This document shows, piece after piece, positions 29,246 through 39,250 of a stretch of DNA of 64,000 nt (position 1 is its first letter; each line of letters opens with the position of its first letter). A program made the position numbers and the translations under genes. Source of the DNA: Paludisphaera soli (GTDB lineage Bacteria > Planctomycetota > Planctomycetia > Isosphaerales > Isosphaeraceae); the NCBI RefSeq assembly GCF_011064595.1, contig NZ_JAALJI010000006.1, positions 186,001-250,000 of the forward strand, given 5' to 3'. Under the pieces are notes generated by a model, which had not been told where the DNA came from, did not search any database, and saw nothing but the letters and a program-made list of their open reading frames with translations.

Positions 29246-29683
29246 ATGAGCCGCGATCCCAAGTGCCTCTTCTGCAAGATCGTCCACGGCGAGATCCCTT
29301 CGGCCCGCGTGCTGGAGACCGATCGCGCGGTCGCGATCCTGGACATCAACCCGGTGGCGAAGGGGCACGTCCTGATCATCCCCCGGGATCACCACGCGCA
29401 GGTCGCGGAGCTGCCGGACGACCTGGCGGCGCACGTGGGCTCGCTCGTCCCTCGGCTGACCCGCGCGGTGGTCGCCGCCACCGGGGCCGACGGCTCCAAC
29501 ACGATCATCAACAGCGGCCGGGTCGCCGGCCAGACGATCTTCCACTGCCACTGGCACGTCATCCCCCGCTTCGAGGACGATCCCGTGCGCTGGCCCTGGC
29601 CGCACGATTCCTACCTCGGCGACGAGATGGGCCGGACGGCCTCCCTCATCCAGCGCGAACTCGGCGGCCACGCCGACGACTGA
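29246..29683 (+). CDS. HIT family nucleotide-binding hydrolase
   Basis: This 145-residue protein is a histidine-triad hydrolase or transferase acting on nucleoside phosphoramidates or dinucleoside polyphosphates. CLFC (Cys7, Cys10) is followed by KIVHGEIPSARVLETDRAVAILDINPVAKGHVLIIPRDHH and the catalytic HCHWHVIPR (His100, His102, His104). AGGAG lies about 10 bases before the ATG. It is downstream of rplQ with a gap of about 157 bases, so read-through from the ribosomal cluster is possible. Confidence 0.92.
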   Translation: MSRDPKCLFCKIVHGEIPSARVLETDRAVAILDINPVAKGHVLIIPRDHHAQVAELPDDLAAHVGSLVPRLTRAVVAATGADGSNTIINSGRVAGQTIFHCHWHVIPRFEDDPVRWPWPHDSYLGDEMGRTASLIQRELGGHADD

Positions 29684-29787
29684 GGCGGCGACGCCTCGTC
29701 CCGAACGCGCCCCCGGGCGGACTCCCCCTTTCCCCGGAAATCGGACCCGCCCCCGCGGCGTCCCTCCTTTCCCGGGAGTCCACTTCC

Positions 29788-31479
29788 ATGACGCTCCGCA
29801 TCCGAAGACTTTCGCCGCTCGCGTCCGCCCTCGCGGCCGGCGTCCTGCTCGCCCTGTCCGCCCTGCACGCCCGGGCCGCCGACCCCGCGCCCGGCAGGCT
29901 CGCCACCACCGGCCGGTTCGACCTGACGGCCGACGTCGCGATCGACCAGGGCCGCATCGTCGCCGGCGACGGCACGATCGGCCGCATGAACTGGGTCCCC
30001 GCCGACCGCGTGGATCGCGGCTACACGGTCAACTTCCGGATCGACCGGCTGGGCTGGCGTGCGGTCGCGGTCGGCTTCACGCCGGTCCAGTCCGGGACCG
30101 TCACGCTGTCCCTGATGGGCCCCTGGGAGCAGGCGCCCGGGGGCGGGGTGTATCGCCAGGAGATCCTCTGGGACGACCTCCGCGCCGAGGGCGCGGAGCT
30201 GGCGGCCGACGCCGGCTTCGAGTCTCGGAAAGGTTGGGAGGGGGCGGGGAAGGTCGAGCCCTCCAGCGAGGCGTCGCCGGCCGCGACCGGCTCGCACCTG
30301 GGCCGGACCTGGCACGACGAACCGCTGACCACGCGGCTGATCGTCAAGGCCGGCGCGCCGGTCGTGGTCGAGATCAGGGCCCGCGCGCGGACGCCCGAGG
30401 GCTTCCGGGACATGAAGCGGATCGCCGGCCGCGAGACCCCCGCGCACCGCAACGCCGCGAAGTTCCTCCGGGGCGCCAACCTGGGCAACGGCCTGGAAGT
30501 CCCTCCCGGGCAGAACTGGGCCGTGAAGTACACGGCCGACGACGTGCGGAAGATCAAGGCCGAGGGCTTCGACCACATCCGGGTCCCGATCGGCTGGCAC
30601 CACTACGCCGGCCCCGCCCCGGCGTACAAGCTCTCGGCCGACATCTTCAAGCGCGTGGACGCCTTCGTGGACGCCGCGGCCCGCGAGGGGCTCGCCGCGC
30701 TGATCAACATCCACCATTTCGACGATTTCACTACCGACCCCGCCGGCCAGAAGGCCAAGTTCCTGGCGATCTGGCGGCAGGTGGCCGAGCACTACGCGAA
30801 GCACCGGGCCACGCTCGCTTATGAACTGCTCAACGAGGCGAAGGACGCGGCCACGACCGAAGTGATCAATCCGATCTTCGCCGAGGCCGTCAAGGCGATC
30901 CGCAAGGTCGACCCCGACCGCCTGATCGTCATCGGGCCCGGGCGCTGGAACTCGATCTCGGAACTCCCCGCGCTGCGACTGCCGGACGACGACGAGAACA
31001 TCCTGGTCACCGTCCACTCGTACGACCCGTTCTTCTTCACCCACCAGGGGGCGCCCTGGACGAACCGCGGCGACGACGGCAAGCAGAAGGGGATCAAGTT
31101 CCCGGGCCCGCCGGCTTCGCCGTTGGAGGCCGATCCCTCGCTCAAGCTCACGCCCGGATTCCTCGCCTGGATCCGCGAGTACAACACGGCGCCGGCCGAG
31201 TCGAACCCGTCGAGCCCCGCCGTCATGGACAAGGCGGCCGAGCAGATCCGCGAGTGGTCCGAATACTACGGCCGGCCGGTCTACCTCGGGGAGTTCGGCG
31301 CGATCATGGCGGCCGACCCGGAGTCGCGGGCCAACTACTACCGCGAGTTCCGCAAGCGCCTGGAGAAGGCCGGCGTCGGCTGGGCGATCTGGGACTGGCA
31401 CGCCGGCTTCAACTACTGGGACGTCGAGAACGATCGCCCGCTCCCCGGCCTTCGCGAGGCCCTCTTCGGCAAGCCCTGA
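29788..31479 (+). CDS. Secreted GH5-like glycoside hydrolase (cellulase family)
   Basis: This 563-residue exported protein has a signal peptide ending at ARA (about residue 30), an N-terminal beta-sandwich-like region (about 40-215, with GRMNWVPADRVDRGYTVNFRIDRLGWRAVAVGFTPVQSGTVTLSLMG) and a C-terminal TIM-barrel domain. The barrel begins FLRGANLGNGLEVPPGQNW, carries YELLNEAKD with acid/base Glu350 and YLGEFGAI with nucleophile Glu502, and HIRVPIGWHHY, all in GH5 order. Substrate is probably a beta-1,4-glucan or mannan. A GGGAG site precedes the ATG. The N-terminal region may be a carbohydrate-binding module; that is a guess. Confidence 0.85.
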   Translation: MTLRIRRLSPLASALAAGVLLALSALHARAADPAPGRLATTGRFDLTADVAIDQGRIVAGDGTIGRMNWVPADRVDRGYTVNFRIDRLGWRAVAVGFTPVQSGTVTLSLMGPWEQAPGGGVYRQEILWDDLRAEGAELAADAGFESRKGWEGAGKVEPSSEASPAATGSHLGRTWHDEPLTTRLIVKAGAPVVVEIRARARTPEGFRDMKRIAGRETPAHRNAAKFLRGANLGNGLEVPPGQNWAVKYTADDVRKIKAEGFDHIRVPIGWHHYAGPAPAYKLSADIFKRVDAFVDAAAREGLAALINIHHFDDFTTDPAGQKAKFLAIWRQVAEHYAKHRATLAYELLNEAKDAATTEVINPIFAEAVKAIRKVDPDRLIVIGPGRWNSISELPALRLPDDDENILVTVHSYDPFFFTHQGAPWTNRGDDGKQKGIKFPGPPASPLEADPSLKLTPGFLAWIREYNTAPAESNPSSPAVMDKAAEQIREWSEYYGRPVYLGEFGAIMAADPESRANYYREFRKRLEKAGVGWAIWDWHAGFNYWDVENDRPLPGLREALFGKP

Positions 31480-32243
31480 ATCGGCGGACGTCCGCGCCTC
31501 CGCCGGGGGGGAAGTCGCCGGGACGCCGACGCTGTTCGTGCCGGCCTTCCCCCTCGTTCGACCTTCGCCCGCCTCCGCCCGCCGGCGGGGAAGGATTTGA
31601 ACAGGTCGGCGATTGCTCATCCGAGGATCGTGACGCGTCCTCCACGCCGGGGCTCTCGGGCGATGCCCGACCGGCGATGGCGAGGCGGGGGTGCAGAGGG
31701 GGGCGTCGAAATGCCGACGTACTACCTACCCATCCCCTCACCCTTCCCGTCGGGACGTCAACCGAGGAAGGGCCGGGGCGTTGTGGGCTCGGGGGCGGGT
31801 CGGGGCTTCCACGTGCGAAGGCTTCCACCCCCCCCGCCCTTGCGGGGTCGAGGGATCGAAGCGAGGGCGTCGGGACCGATGATGGTCGCGGGCCACATCC
31901 CCGACGTCCGCGATGGCGGGAGCTAGTGTTGGATAGGGCCGACCTGCCCCGGTGCGGGTACGGTGCAGGGCGCGGCGTCGGGCCCCTCGCGAACTTTCCG
32001 GAAAACCCGCCGGGGCTTGACTTGGACACCTGGTTTGCGGGACATTTGAAGAAGGGGATTTCGGGGCGTCGGGCCGTGTGCGACGGGCCGAAGGCCCGCG
32101 CGCAATCCGGATGGGCCGCCTAGGGGCGGGGAACTGATGAACGGATGGATAGAAGCGGGGTGAGTCGGGGCGGATTGTCTTAACTGCTAAAACCATGCCC
32201 GGTTAGAGAAATCGACGAGGTCTCGGCGAGGTCGTCCGAAAAC
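31480..32243. other. Non-coding stretch before the dnaG promoter
   Basis: I see no credible gene in about 760 bases. Short frames are low in similarity and rich in Pro/Arg. The part around 31733-31790 resembles the CCCTCACCCTTCCC-type intergenic repeats also found at 47719-47911. A small GGGCC/GGCCC hairpin lies near 32086-32100. Confidence 0.4.
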
Positions 32244-32271
32244 TTGACCGTTTTTCGGGTGGGACTATAAT
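32244..32271 (+). promoter_or_regulatory. Near-consensus sigma-70 promoter of dnaG-rpoD
   Basis: TTGACC at 32244-32249, a 16-base spacer and a perfect TATAAT at 32266-32271 make the best promoter in the window. Initiation near 32278 gives a leader of about 130 bases before dnaG. Confidence 0.8.
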
Positions 32272-32407
32272 TCGGGTGATCCCGCCGACAAGACGACCGC
32301 TGGGCACAGGCAAACGAGGCGCGAGCGCGCCGGCGATCTCTGCTGGAGATCGGCGACGGCGTGAACCAGGGAACCGGACTCGCGCCGGAACGATCAAGGA
32401 GATTCCC

Positions 32408-34381
32408 GTGCCCAGGCAATCCGATGCGATAAAGACCGCCATAAAAAACGCGGTCGACATCGTGGGGTTGGTGGGCGAATACCTGCCTTTGCATCGGGCC
32501 GGATCGCGTCACAAGGCGCTCTGCCCGTTTCACGACGACCATAATCCGTCGTTGGAAGTGAATCCCGAGCGACAGACTTTCAAGTGCTGGGTCTGTGGCG
32601 CGGGGGGTGACGTGCTGGAGTTCGTGCAGAAGATCGAACGGATCGAGTTCCCCGAGGCGTTGCGGATGCTGGCGGAGCGGGCGGGGATCGTGCTGGAGAG
32701 CGGCCCGGCGACGGGGGCGGGCTCGGGGCCGGAGGGGCCTTCGAAGTCGGAGCTGACGGCGGCGCTGGCGTGGGCGGAGGGGGCGTTCGAGGAGGCGTTG
32801 GGGCGACACGAGCCGGCGCGGGCGTACGTCGAGGGGCGGGGCCTGACGGCGGCGACGGCGCAGCGGTTCCGCCTGGGTTACGCCCCGGACGACCCGGCCT
32901 GGCTGTTCGAGGCGGCGCGGCGTCGGGGGGTGTCGCGGGATCTGCTGGAGAAGTCTGGTTTGGCGATCCGCCCCGAAGACGCGCCGGGCAAGGCGCATGC
33001 GCGATTTCGGGGTCGGCTGATCTTTCCCATTCATGACGAGCGAGGCCGGCCGGTGGGGTTCGGGGGGCGGATTCTCCCGGAAGCGGAGCGGGCGGCTTCG
33101 TCTCGGGGATTTCGTGTCGCAAAATATGTTAACAGCCCGGAGACGGCGATCTTCCAGAAGCGTCGCATCTTGTATGCCGCCGATCTCGCGAAGTCGGCCT
33201 GTCGCGAGGCGGGCTGGGTCGCGGTGATGGAAGGGTACACCGACGTGATGGCCGCGCACCAGGTGGGGCTGGCGAACGTGGTGGCGACCCTGGGGACGGC
33301 GTTCGGCGACGATCATGTGCCGATGCTGCGGCGCCTGGCCGACCGGGCGGTCCTGGTCTACGACGGCGACGAGGCGGGGCAGTCCGCGGCGGAGCGGGCG
33401 CTGGAGATCTTCCTGGGGCATGAGCTGGACGTGCGGGTGCTGTCGCTCCCTTCGGGCCTGGATCCTTGCGATTTCCTCTTGAGCGAAGGAGCCGACGCAT
33501 TCCGGAAGCTGGCCGCCGACGCGCTCGACCCCCTGGCCTTCGTGCTCAACCGGGCCCGGTCGCGGTTCGACCTGGACTCGATCGAGGGCGCCCGCCGGGG
33601 GGCGGAGTGGGTGCTGGGCATCCTCTGCCGGGTCCCTTCGCGGCCGGGGAGCGTGCAGGACCTGGCGTTGAACAAGGCCCTGGACTCGCTGGCCCACGCC
33701 CTGAGGCTGCCGATCGGCCCGCTGGCCAGGCGGCTGAGGGAGTTGCGGGGGGCCGCGCGGCGGAAGGCCCCGGCGGGGGCCTCGGCGGCGGGCGCGGGCC
33801 CGGCCCCGACCGAGGCGTCGGCCGCGGAACAGGCCGCGGCGGCGATCCCCGCGGCGGCCGACATCCTGCGGGCGATGGACCCGGTGGAACGCGAGCTGGT
33901 GTCGATCGTGGTGGCCCAGCCGGAGGTGGTAGCCCGGCTCGTCGCCCGGGTCCCCCTGGCGGCCATCCGGGACGACGCGGCCCGCGCGATCCTGGACGCC
34001 GCTTACGACCTCTACGGCCAGGGAGCGGCCGCGACCTTCGATGCGATCATGGAGAACCTGGACGACCCCCGACCCCGGTCGGTCGTCGCCCACCTGAGCG
34101 ACCTGCAAGACGGACTGGACCGACCTGAACTGCAACCCCTGGACGCCGTCCAGTTCCCCCCGGGGACCTGGGGCGAGCGACTCGAACCGGTGCTCGGCCG
34201 GCTCGCGGAACGCGAGCGGCTGACGCGGCTCGCCGACCTTCGGCAGGCCCTCGAAGAGACCGACCGGACGGCTGAACCCGACGCTTATCGCGCCTTGCAA
34301 CTGGAATATCGTCGACTACTGACTCAGCGGGCCGGGACTTCCGACAAGAAGACGCGTCCCGATCCGACGTTTCGTGCGTGA
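32408..34381 (+). CDS. dnaG: DNA primase
   Basis: This 657-residue enzyme makes RNA primers for replication with DnaB. The N-terminal zinc-binding domain has Cys39-x2-His42 (CPFHDD) and Cys60-x2-Cys63 (CWVC). The catalytic TOPRIM core shows the acidic [12 protein letters not shown] (Glu275) and YDGDEAG (Asp319, Asp321). The C-terminal helicase-binding part is weakly conserved and Ala-rich. The GTG at 32408 is preceded by AAGGAG five bases earlier. It ends 10 bases before rpoD, so the two form an operon, reminiscent of rpsU-dnaG-rpoD but without rpsU. Confidence 0.96.
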   Translation: MPRQSDAIKTAIKNAVDIVGLVGEYLPLHRAGSRHKALCPFHDDHNPSLEVNPERQTFKCWVCGAGGDVLEFVQKIERIEFPEALRMLAERAGIVLESGPATGAGSGPEGPSKSELTAALAWAEGAFEEALGRHEPARAYVEGRGLTAATAQRFRLGYAPDDPAWLFEAARRRGVSRDLLEKSGLAIRPEDAPGKAHARFRGRLIFPIHDERGRPVGFGGRILPEAERAASSRGFRVAKYVNSPETAIFQKRRILYAADLAKSACREAGWVAVMEGYTDVMAAHQVGLANVVATLGTAFGDDHVPMLRRLADRAVLVYDGDEAGQSAAERALEIFLGHELDVRVLSLPSGLDPCDFLLSEGADAFRKLAADALDPLAFVLNRARSRFDLDSIEGARRGAEWVLGILCRVPSRPGSVQDLALNKALDSLAHALRLPIGPLARRLRELRGAARRKAPAGASAAGAGPAPTEASAAEQAAAAIPAAADILRAMDPVERELVSIVVAQPEVVARLVARVPLAAIRDDAARAILDAAYDLYGQGAAATFDAIMENLDDPRPRSVVAHLSDLQDGLDRPELQPLDAVQFPPGTWGERLEPVLGRLAERERLTRLADLRQALEETDRTAEPDAYRALQLEYRRLLTQRAGTSDKKTRPDPTFRA

Positions 34382-34391
34382 GGGAGGAAAG

Positions 34392-36056
34392 ATGGATAAG
34401 CTGGACGAGGGCCTCAAGGCTCTCCTCGAACTGGGCAAACGACGTGGTTTCCTGACGTTCGATCAGGTGAACGACGTCCTGCCCGATGACGCGACGAGCC
34501 CCGAACGCATCCACGGCCTGCTGGAGACGCTCGACGAGATGGGGGTCGAGCTCATCAACGAGGACGAGGCCGAGGCGCGCCTGCTCGCCTCCGGCGACCT
34601 CGACGACGAGCCCGAGGACGCCGCCGAGGAGGAGGAGGAGGACGCCGAGCTCACGCCCGAGGAGCTGGAGGACATCTCCCGCCGGATCGACGACCCGGTG
34701 CGCATGTACCTGACGCAGATGGGCGAGATCCCCCTGCTCACCCGCGACCAGGAGATCAACCTCGCCAAGAAGATCGAGGTGACCCGCAAGAAGTTCCGCC
34801 GCAAGGTCCTGGAGTGCCACTTCGCGCTGGCCCTGGTGGTCGACGTGCTGAAGAAGGTGTCCGAGGGCGAGCTGCCGTTCGACCGCACGGTCAAGGTCTC
34901 GGTCACCGAGAACCTCGAGAAGGACCAGATCCTCGGCCGGATGCCCCACAACCTGGCGACGCTCTCCCACCTGATGGAGTGCAACGTCCGCGACTTCAAG
35001 TCGTTCATCCGCGACCGCGACGCCGCCACCCGCGCCGGGCTGATCAGCGACCTGAAGCGCCGCCGCTTCAAGGCCGTCAACCTGGTCGAGGAGCTGTCGA
35101 TCCGGACCCAGAAGGTCCAGCCCTTGATGAAGCGGCTGGAGCAGATCGCCGTCCGCATGAACGAGCTGCTCTTCCAGCTCCGCGAGCACCGCGCCGGCCG
35201 CGCCGGCAAGGAAGACCGCGCGAACCTGGTGAAGGAGCTGAAGGACCTGATGCGGATCACGCTGGAGAGCCCCAAGAGCCTCCGCCGCCGCGTCGCGATC
35301 ATGAACGCCCGGTTCAAGGAGTACGAGCAGGCCAAGCGCGAGCTGTCCGGCGGCAACCTCCGGCTGGTGGTCTCGATCGCCAAGAAGTACCGCAACCGCG
35401 GCCTCTCGTTCCTGGACCTGATCCAGGAGGGGAACACCGGGCTGATGCGGGCCGTGGACAAGTACGAGTACCGCCGCGGCTACAAGTTCAGCACCTACGC
35501 GACGTGGTGGATCCGCCAGGCCATCACCCGGGCGATCGCCGACCAGGCCCGCACGATCCGCATCCCGGTCCACATGATCGAGACGATGTCCAAGCTCCGC
35601 AACGTCTCCAAGAAGCTCCTCCAGGAGAAGGGACGCGAGCCGACCATCGAGGAGACGGCCAAGGCCGCCAACATCTCCGTCGAGGAGACGCGGCGGGTGA
35701 TGAAGATCAGCCGGCACCCGATCTCGCTCGACCGCCCGGTCGGCGAGAGCGAGGACAGCTACTTCGGCGACTTCATCGAGGACGAGGCCGTCGAGAGCCC
35801 GATCAACGCCGCCACCCAGGAGATGCTCAAGGACAAGATCGACCAGGTCCTCAAGACGCTCACCTACCGCGAACGCGAGATCATCAAGCTCCGCTACGGC
35901 CTGGGCGACGGCTACACCTACACCCTGGAGGAGGTCGGCCGGATCTTCAAGGTCACCCGCGAGCGGGTGCGGCAGATCGAGGCCAAGGCCGTCCGAAAGC
36001 TCCAGCATCCGGTCCGAAGCCGACAGCTCGAGGGCTTCCTTGAGAGCACCGGTTGA
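34392..36056 (+). CDS. rpoD: RNA polymerase sigma factor RpoD (sigma-70)
   Basis: This is the housekeeping sigma factor, 554 residues. Region 1.1-like sequence ([21 protein letters not shown]) is followed by an acidic stretch, region 1.2 ([30 protein letters not shown]), a non-conserved domain, region 2 (about 318-390, [27 protein letters not shown] and [17 protein letters not shown]), region 3 and region 4 (about 490-545) with [27 protein letters not shown]. The ATG at 34392 has GGAGG four bases before it; a GTG six codons upstream is less likely. The gene overlaps no neighbour and is followed by a terminator. Confidence 0.96.
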   Translation: MDKLDEGLKALLELGKRRGFLTFDQVNDVLPDDATSPERIHGLLETLDEMGVELINEDEAEARLLASGDLDDEPEDAAEEEEEDAELTPEELEDISRRIDDPVRMYLTQMGEIPLLTRDQEINLAKKIEVTRKKFRRKVLECHFALALVVDVLKKVSEGELPFDRTVKVSVTENLEKDQILGRMPHNLATLSHLMECNVRDFKSFIRDRDAATRAGLISDLKRRRFKAVNLVEELSIRTQKVQPLMKRLEQIAVRMNELLFQLREHRAGRAGKEDRANLVKELKDLMRITLESPKSLRRRVAIMNARFKEYEQAKRELSGGNLRLVVSIAKKYRNRGLSFLDLIQEGNTGLMRAVDKYEYRRGYKFSTYATWWIRQAITRAIADQARTIRIPVHMIETMSKLRNVSKKLLQEKGREPTIEETAKAANISVEETRRVMKISRHPISLDRPVGESEDSYFGDFIEDEAVESPINAATQEMLKDKIDQVLKTLTYREREIIKLRYGLGDGYTYTLEEVGRIFKVTRERVRQIEAKAVRKLQHPVRSRQLEGFLESTG

Positions 36057-36066
36057 CGCCATCCTC

Positions 36067-36100
36067 AACCGCCGGTCATCGCGACCGGCGGTTTTTTTTT
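36067..36100 (+). terminator. Intrinsic terminator of the dnaG-rpoD unit
   Basis: An 11-base arm AACCGCCGGTC pairs with its complement after a 5-base loop, followed by a run of T to 36100. It starts 11 bases after the rpoD stop and is the clearest factor-independent terminator in the window. Confidence 0.92.
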
Positions 36101-36175
36101 GGCCTCCGCCCTCACCCCCACTCATGGACGCGTCGAGTTTCACCCTTTCCCCGTCCCCGATGGAGCCAGCCGACC

Positions 36176-36946
36176 ATGACCGCGACCGCCGACGCCCTCC
36201 GCGAACTCCACACGCTCCACCAGCGCGCCAAGGCGATCCGCGACCGCCTCGTCTCCGCCCCCAAGACCCTCGCCGCCCGCCAGGCGGCCTTCGCCGCCCG
36301 CCAGGCCGACGTGGAGAAGGCCCGCAAGGCCCTGCAGGACGCCAAGGTCGGGATCAGCAAGAACGAGCACGCGCTGCAGGCCTCGCAGGCCAAGATCGAC
36401 GACCTCAAGGTCAAGCTGAACTCGGTCAAGAAGAACGAGGAATACAAGGCGCTCCAGAACCAGATCGCCCACGACACCGCCGCCATGGGCAAGTATGAGG
36501 ACCTGATCCTCCAGGGGTATGAGACGATCGAGGCCCAGGGCGCCGAGTTCGCCCGCCTCGACGCCGAGGTGAAGGGGGTCGGCGACGAGGTCGAGACGCT
36601 CCGGAAGTTCATCGCCGACCAGGCCGTCGCCCAGAAGGCCCAGATCGTCGAACTGGAGGCCGCCATCGTCGCCGCCGAGGACTCCATCCCGGCCGACCAG
36701 CGCGAGCAATACCGCCGGGTCGTCCGCCAGCTCGGCGCCGACGCCCTGGCCCCCGTCGAGGCCGGCGCCTGCACCGGCTGCTTCACGTCCGTGACCTCGC
36801 AGATGGTCAACGAGCTGATCAACCGCGACACGCTCACCTTCTGCAAGAGCTGCGGCCGGCTCCTCTACCTCGCCGACGCCGAGGTCGAGTCCTCCCGCAA
36901 CCCGGAGAAGCCCAAGCCCAAGCCCCGCACCCGCGCCAAGGGCTGA
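36176..36946 (+). CDS. Coiled-coil C4 zinc-ribbon protein (CT398-like)
   Basis: This 256-residue protein has a long helical coiled coil (about 10-180, with SKNEHALQASQAKIDDLKVKLNSVKKNEEYKALQNQI) and a C-terminal C4 zinc ribbon with Cys199/Cys202 and Cys223/Cys226 (CTGC and CKSC). It matches the zf-RING_7/CT398 type; in Chlamydia CT398 interacts with the sigma-54 system. Here it follows rpoD beyond a terminator. A GGAG lies about 11 bases before the ATG. Its function is unassigned; binding to RNA polymerase or to a nucleic acid are options. Confidence 0.82.
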   Translation: MTATADALRELHTLHQRAKAIRDRLVSAPKTLAARQAAFAARQADVEKARKALQDAKVGISKNEHALQASQAKIDDLKVKLNSVKKNEEYKALQNQIAHDTAAMGKYEDLILQGYETIEAQGAEFARLDAEVKGVGDEVETLRKFIADQAVAQKAQIVELEAAIVAAEDSIPADQREQYRRVVRQLGADALAPVEAGACTGCFTSVTSQMVNELINRDTLTFCKSCGRLLYLADAEVESSRNPEKPKPKPRTRAKG

Positions 36947-36968
36947 GCGCCGGGACTTCGGGCCTCCG

Positions 36969-39044
36969 CTAGATCCGCGGCGACCCGACCCCGGAAGGCC
37001 GTTCGCGCGGCGAGGCGCGTCGCCCCAGCAACAGCTCCGCCCGGGCCGCCCGACGCGCGGCGAGCCGCGCGAGGCGCTCGGCCTGGAGCCGGGACATCGG
37101 GCGGACCGCGCCTCCGGGGCCGGCGGGCCGCCTCATCGTCGTCGCCCACTCCGCGCGGCCGACGGGGGACGTCTCGGGTGCGGACGGGCTCAGGACGGGA
37201 TCCCCGGCCGCGCCGGGCGGGCCGGCCTCGGCCGGAGCGGGCGTGGCGGGGGCGGGGGCCGCGATCGGCTCGACGTTCGGATCGGGCGGGAGCAAGGGCG
37301 CGTCGCCTTCGCCTATCGGGGTCCCCTCGCCCGGCGGAGGTTGTTCGACCTCGACGCCCGGCGACAGGCCGATCCCCGCGTCGTCGCCCGTGGGGGCGTC
37401 GGAGTCGTACCGCCCGCGCCAGCGGTTGACCGGGTCGGGATTGCCCGTCTGGTACACGGCGACGCGATCCTTGGCGGTGACCGCGTTCGTGACGAAGCCT
37501 TGCGTCTCGATGAGCAGGGGCCGACTGCCGTCGGGGTCGGCCTGGCCTTTCTGGATCGTCATCAGGGCGTCGGGAGACTCCACGTAGAGGATGTAGCTCT
37601 CCGCCGCGACCTGGTCGTCGACCCGGCCGCCGGCCATGCCCCGGTAGCCCAGGAGGGCCGGGGGGATCTGATGGCTGATATACCAAACCTGGAAGGAGAA
37701 GTCGCCCGAAGAGGCCGTCTCGGCGTGATGCTCCTGCCCCACCGATGCGTTGCTCCAAAGGGTGCCGACGAGTGTCAGCGTGGGCCCGCCGCCGGCGGAG
37801 GGGGCGTCGGCCTCGGAACCGCCGTCGTAGACGAACCGGCCGGGGGAGGCCGGCAGGGGCGGTCCGCCTTCCATCTCGATCGTCAGCTTGTTGGCCAGCC
37901 CCCTGGGCGCGCGATACTCGAACTCGCCGACGAAGGAGTCGCTCGACGGCCACGTGAACCGCTCGACGGTGATCAGGCCGCCGGCGACGCCGGAGAGTGT
38001 CGCGTCGCGATCGGCCGTATAGGGGGAGTTCCGCCGAGATCCGAGACGGGCGTCGTGCGCGACGGTCCCCGCTGAATCGTCGACGATGATCCGGGTCGTC
38101 GTCCGGCCGAACGAAAAGTACGGGGGTCGGCCGATCCAGACGTCGTGGGCGATCCCCGCCGTGGACCCCTCGTCGCCGATCTCGACCCGGCCCGGCTGGT
38201 GGAGGGTGATCCTGGACGGGGTGCGGCGGATCTCGACGTCGGCCGCCCCGCCGACGAGCAGGCTGCGGGTCGTCCGACCGTCCGCGACCCAGTCCTCGGC
38301 CGGGGGGGGGCGGTCGTCGGGGGCGGCGGTCGCATCGATCACGACCGAGGAACGCCCCGCCCCGCCCATCGAGAGGGAGGTCAGGCCCGCGTGGGTGGAG
38401 CGGACCTGGAACGTGAGCAACTTGTCGGGATACTCGCCCGGCGTCTCCTCGAACCGGACGGCGTCGAGCCCGCTGTACGTCACGCCGCCGAAGCCCCCGG
38501 GGGCGGTGGCCGTGATCGAGTTCGACTCCACGACGAGGCCGAGCGACGCGGTCGACCTGCCGTCCATGAGCCACAACTCGGCCGACGAGAAGTGCTCGTC
38601 GACCGCGCGGACCGACCGGACGTCCACGGGGGCGGAGATCGCCGCCAGCCCCGTGCTCCCGTACTGGTCGCCGAGGATGACGGTCGGATTATCGCCCGAG
38701 AAGCGGACCGCAGCAGGGACGTCCAGTTGGGTGATCCGGACGAACCTCGAATCGCCCGCTTCGATCTCCAGGCGGGTGACGCCCTGGATCCGCAGCTTGG
38801 TGCCGTAGTCGCTCGACGCGATCAGCCCGCCGGGGTCGGCCGCGACGTCGATCGCGCCATAACCGTAGCCGATCGAGACGACGGACTCCCCGTCGACGAT
38901 ACAGATGTCGACGGTGTTGCCGCCGCCCTCGCCTCGCCAGCCGAGCGTGAGCACCCCGGCGGCGTCGAGCGCGGCGGTCATGCTCGGGGTCGTCCGGCAT
39001 TCCAGCCGTTCCAGGCCGAGGTCGCGTCGTCGCCGCTTTGCCAT
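36969..39044 (-). CDS. Large secreted planctomycete protein with LE-x-RT-x-PS leader
   Basis: This 691-residue protein is not recognised as a known enzyme. It begins with a basic MAKRRRRDLGLERLECRTTPS segment, the planctomycete N-terminal motif that seems to mark very large extracellular proteins. The body (about 30-560) is rich in Gly, Ser, Thr and Asp with short beta-like repeats, suggesting a beta-helix or beta-sandwich surface protein. After about 560 comes a Pro/Ala-rich linker, then a basic tail with RLQAERLARLAARRAARAEL. The ATG at 39044 is preceded by GGTGGGG; ATGs further upstream (39080) lack such a site. It is divergent from a TetR gene. Confidence 0.72.
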   Translation of the reverse strand: MAKRRRRDLGLERLECRTTPSMTAALDAAGVLTLGWRGEGGGNTVDICIVDGESVVSIGYGYGAIDVAADPGGLIASSDYGTKLRIQGVTRLEIEAGDSRFVRITQLDVPAAVRFSGDNPTVILGDQYGSTGLAAISAPVDVRSVRAVDEHFSSAELWLMDGRSTASLGLVVESNSITATAPGGFGGVTYSGLDAVRFEETPGEYPDKLLTFQVRSTHAGLTSLSMGGAGRSSVVIDATAAPDDRPPPAEDWVADGRTTRSLLVGGAADVEIRRTPSRITLHQPGRVEIGDEGSTAGIAHDVWIGRPPYFSFGRTTTRIIVDDSAGTVAHDARLGSRRNSPYTADRDATLSGVAGGLITVERFTWPSSDSFVGEFEYRAPRGLANKLTIEMEGGPPLPASPGRFVYDGGSEADAPSAGGGPTLTLVGTLWSNASVGQEHHAETASSGDFSFQVWYISHQIPPALLGYRGMAGGRVDDQVAAESYILYVESPDALMTIQKGQADPDGSRPLLIETQGFVTNAVTAKDRVAVYQTGNPDPVNRWRGRYDSDAPTGDDAGIGLSPGVEVEQPPPGEGTPIGEGDAPLLPPDPNVEPIAAPAPATPAPAEAGPPGAAGDPVLSPSAPETSPVGRAEWATTMRRPAGPGGAVRPMSRLQAERLARLAARRAARAELLLGRRASPRERPSGVGSPRI

Positions 39045-39093
39045 CTCGCCCCACCTTCGCCGTTCGTGCGTCGATACCATGATGTCGGCTTTG

Positions 39094-39121
39094 ATGATAT
39101 CAGCTCGAAGCCGCTCGGCAA
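39094..39121 (-). promoter_or_regulatory. Extended -10 promoter for the large secreted protein
   Basis: On the minus strand TTGCCG (39116-39121) and TATCAT (39094-39099) are separated by 16 bases, and TG one base before the -10 makes an extended -10 box. The box ends 50 bases before the gene start. Confidence 0.55.
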
Positions 39122-39170
39122 GGTTGCGCCGCCGATGCCGTGGCGTCGTCGCCACGCCCCCGGCCCCCGC

Positions 39171-39198
39171 TTGACGGAATCCGCCCGCGTCCTACCAT
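39171..39198 (+). promoter_or_regulatory. Promoter of the TetR-family gene
   Basis: TTGACG at 39171-39176 and TACCAT at 39193-39198 are 16 bases apart. Initiation near 39205 would leave a leader of about 46 bases. Confidence 0.5.
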
Positions 39199-39250
39199 GA
39201 CGGTTCGAGGCCCCGGGCGCGACGCCGCGGGGGCCGGACGAAGGGCCGCC

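Noticed and set aside
31597-31926. A 109-residue frame upstream of dnaG
   Set aside because: It reads low-complexity Pro/Arg/Gly sequence through an apparent intergenic repeat and has no good start site.
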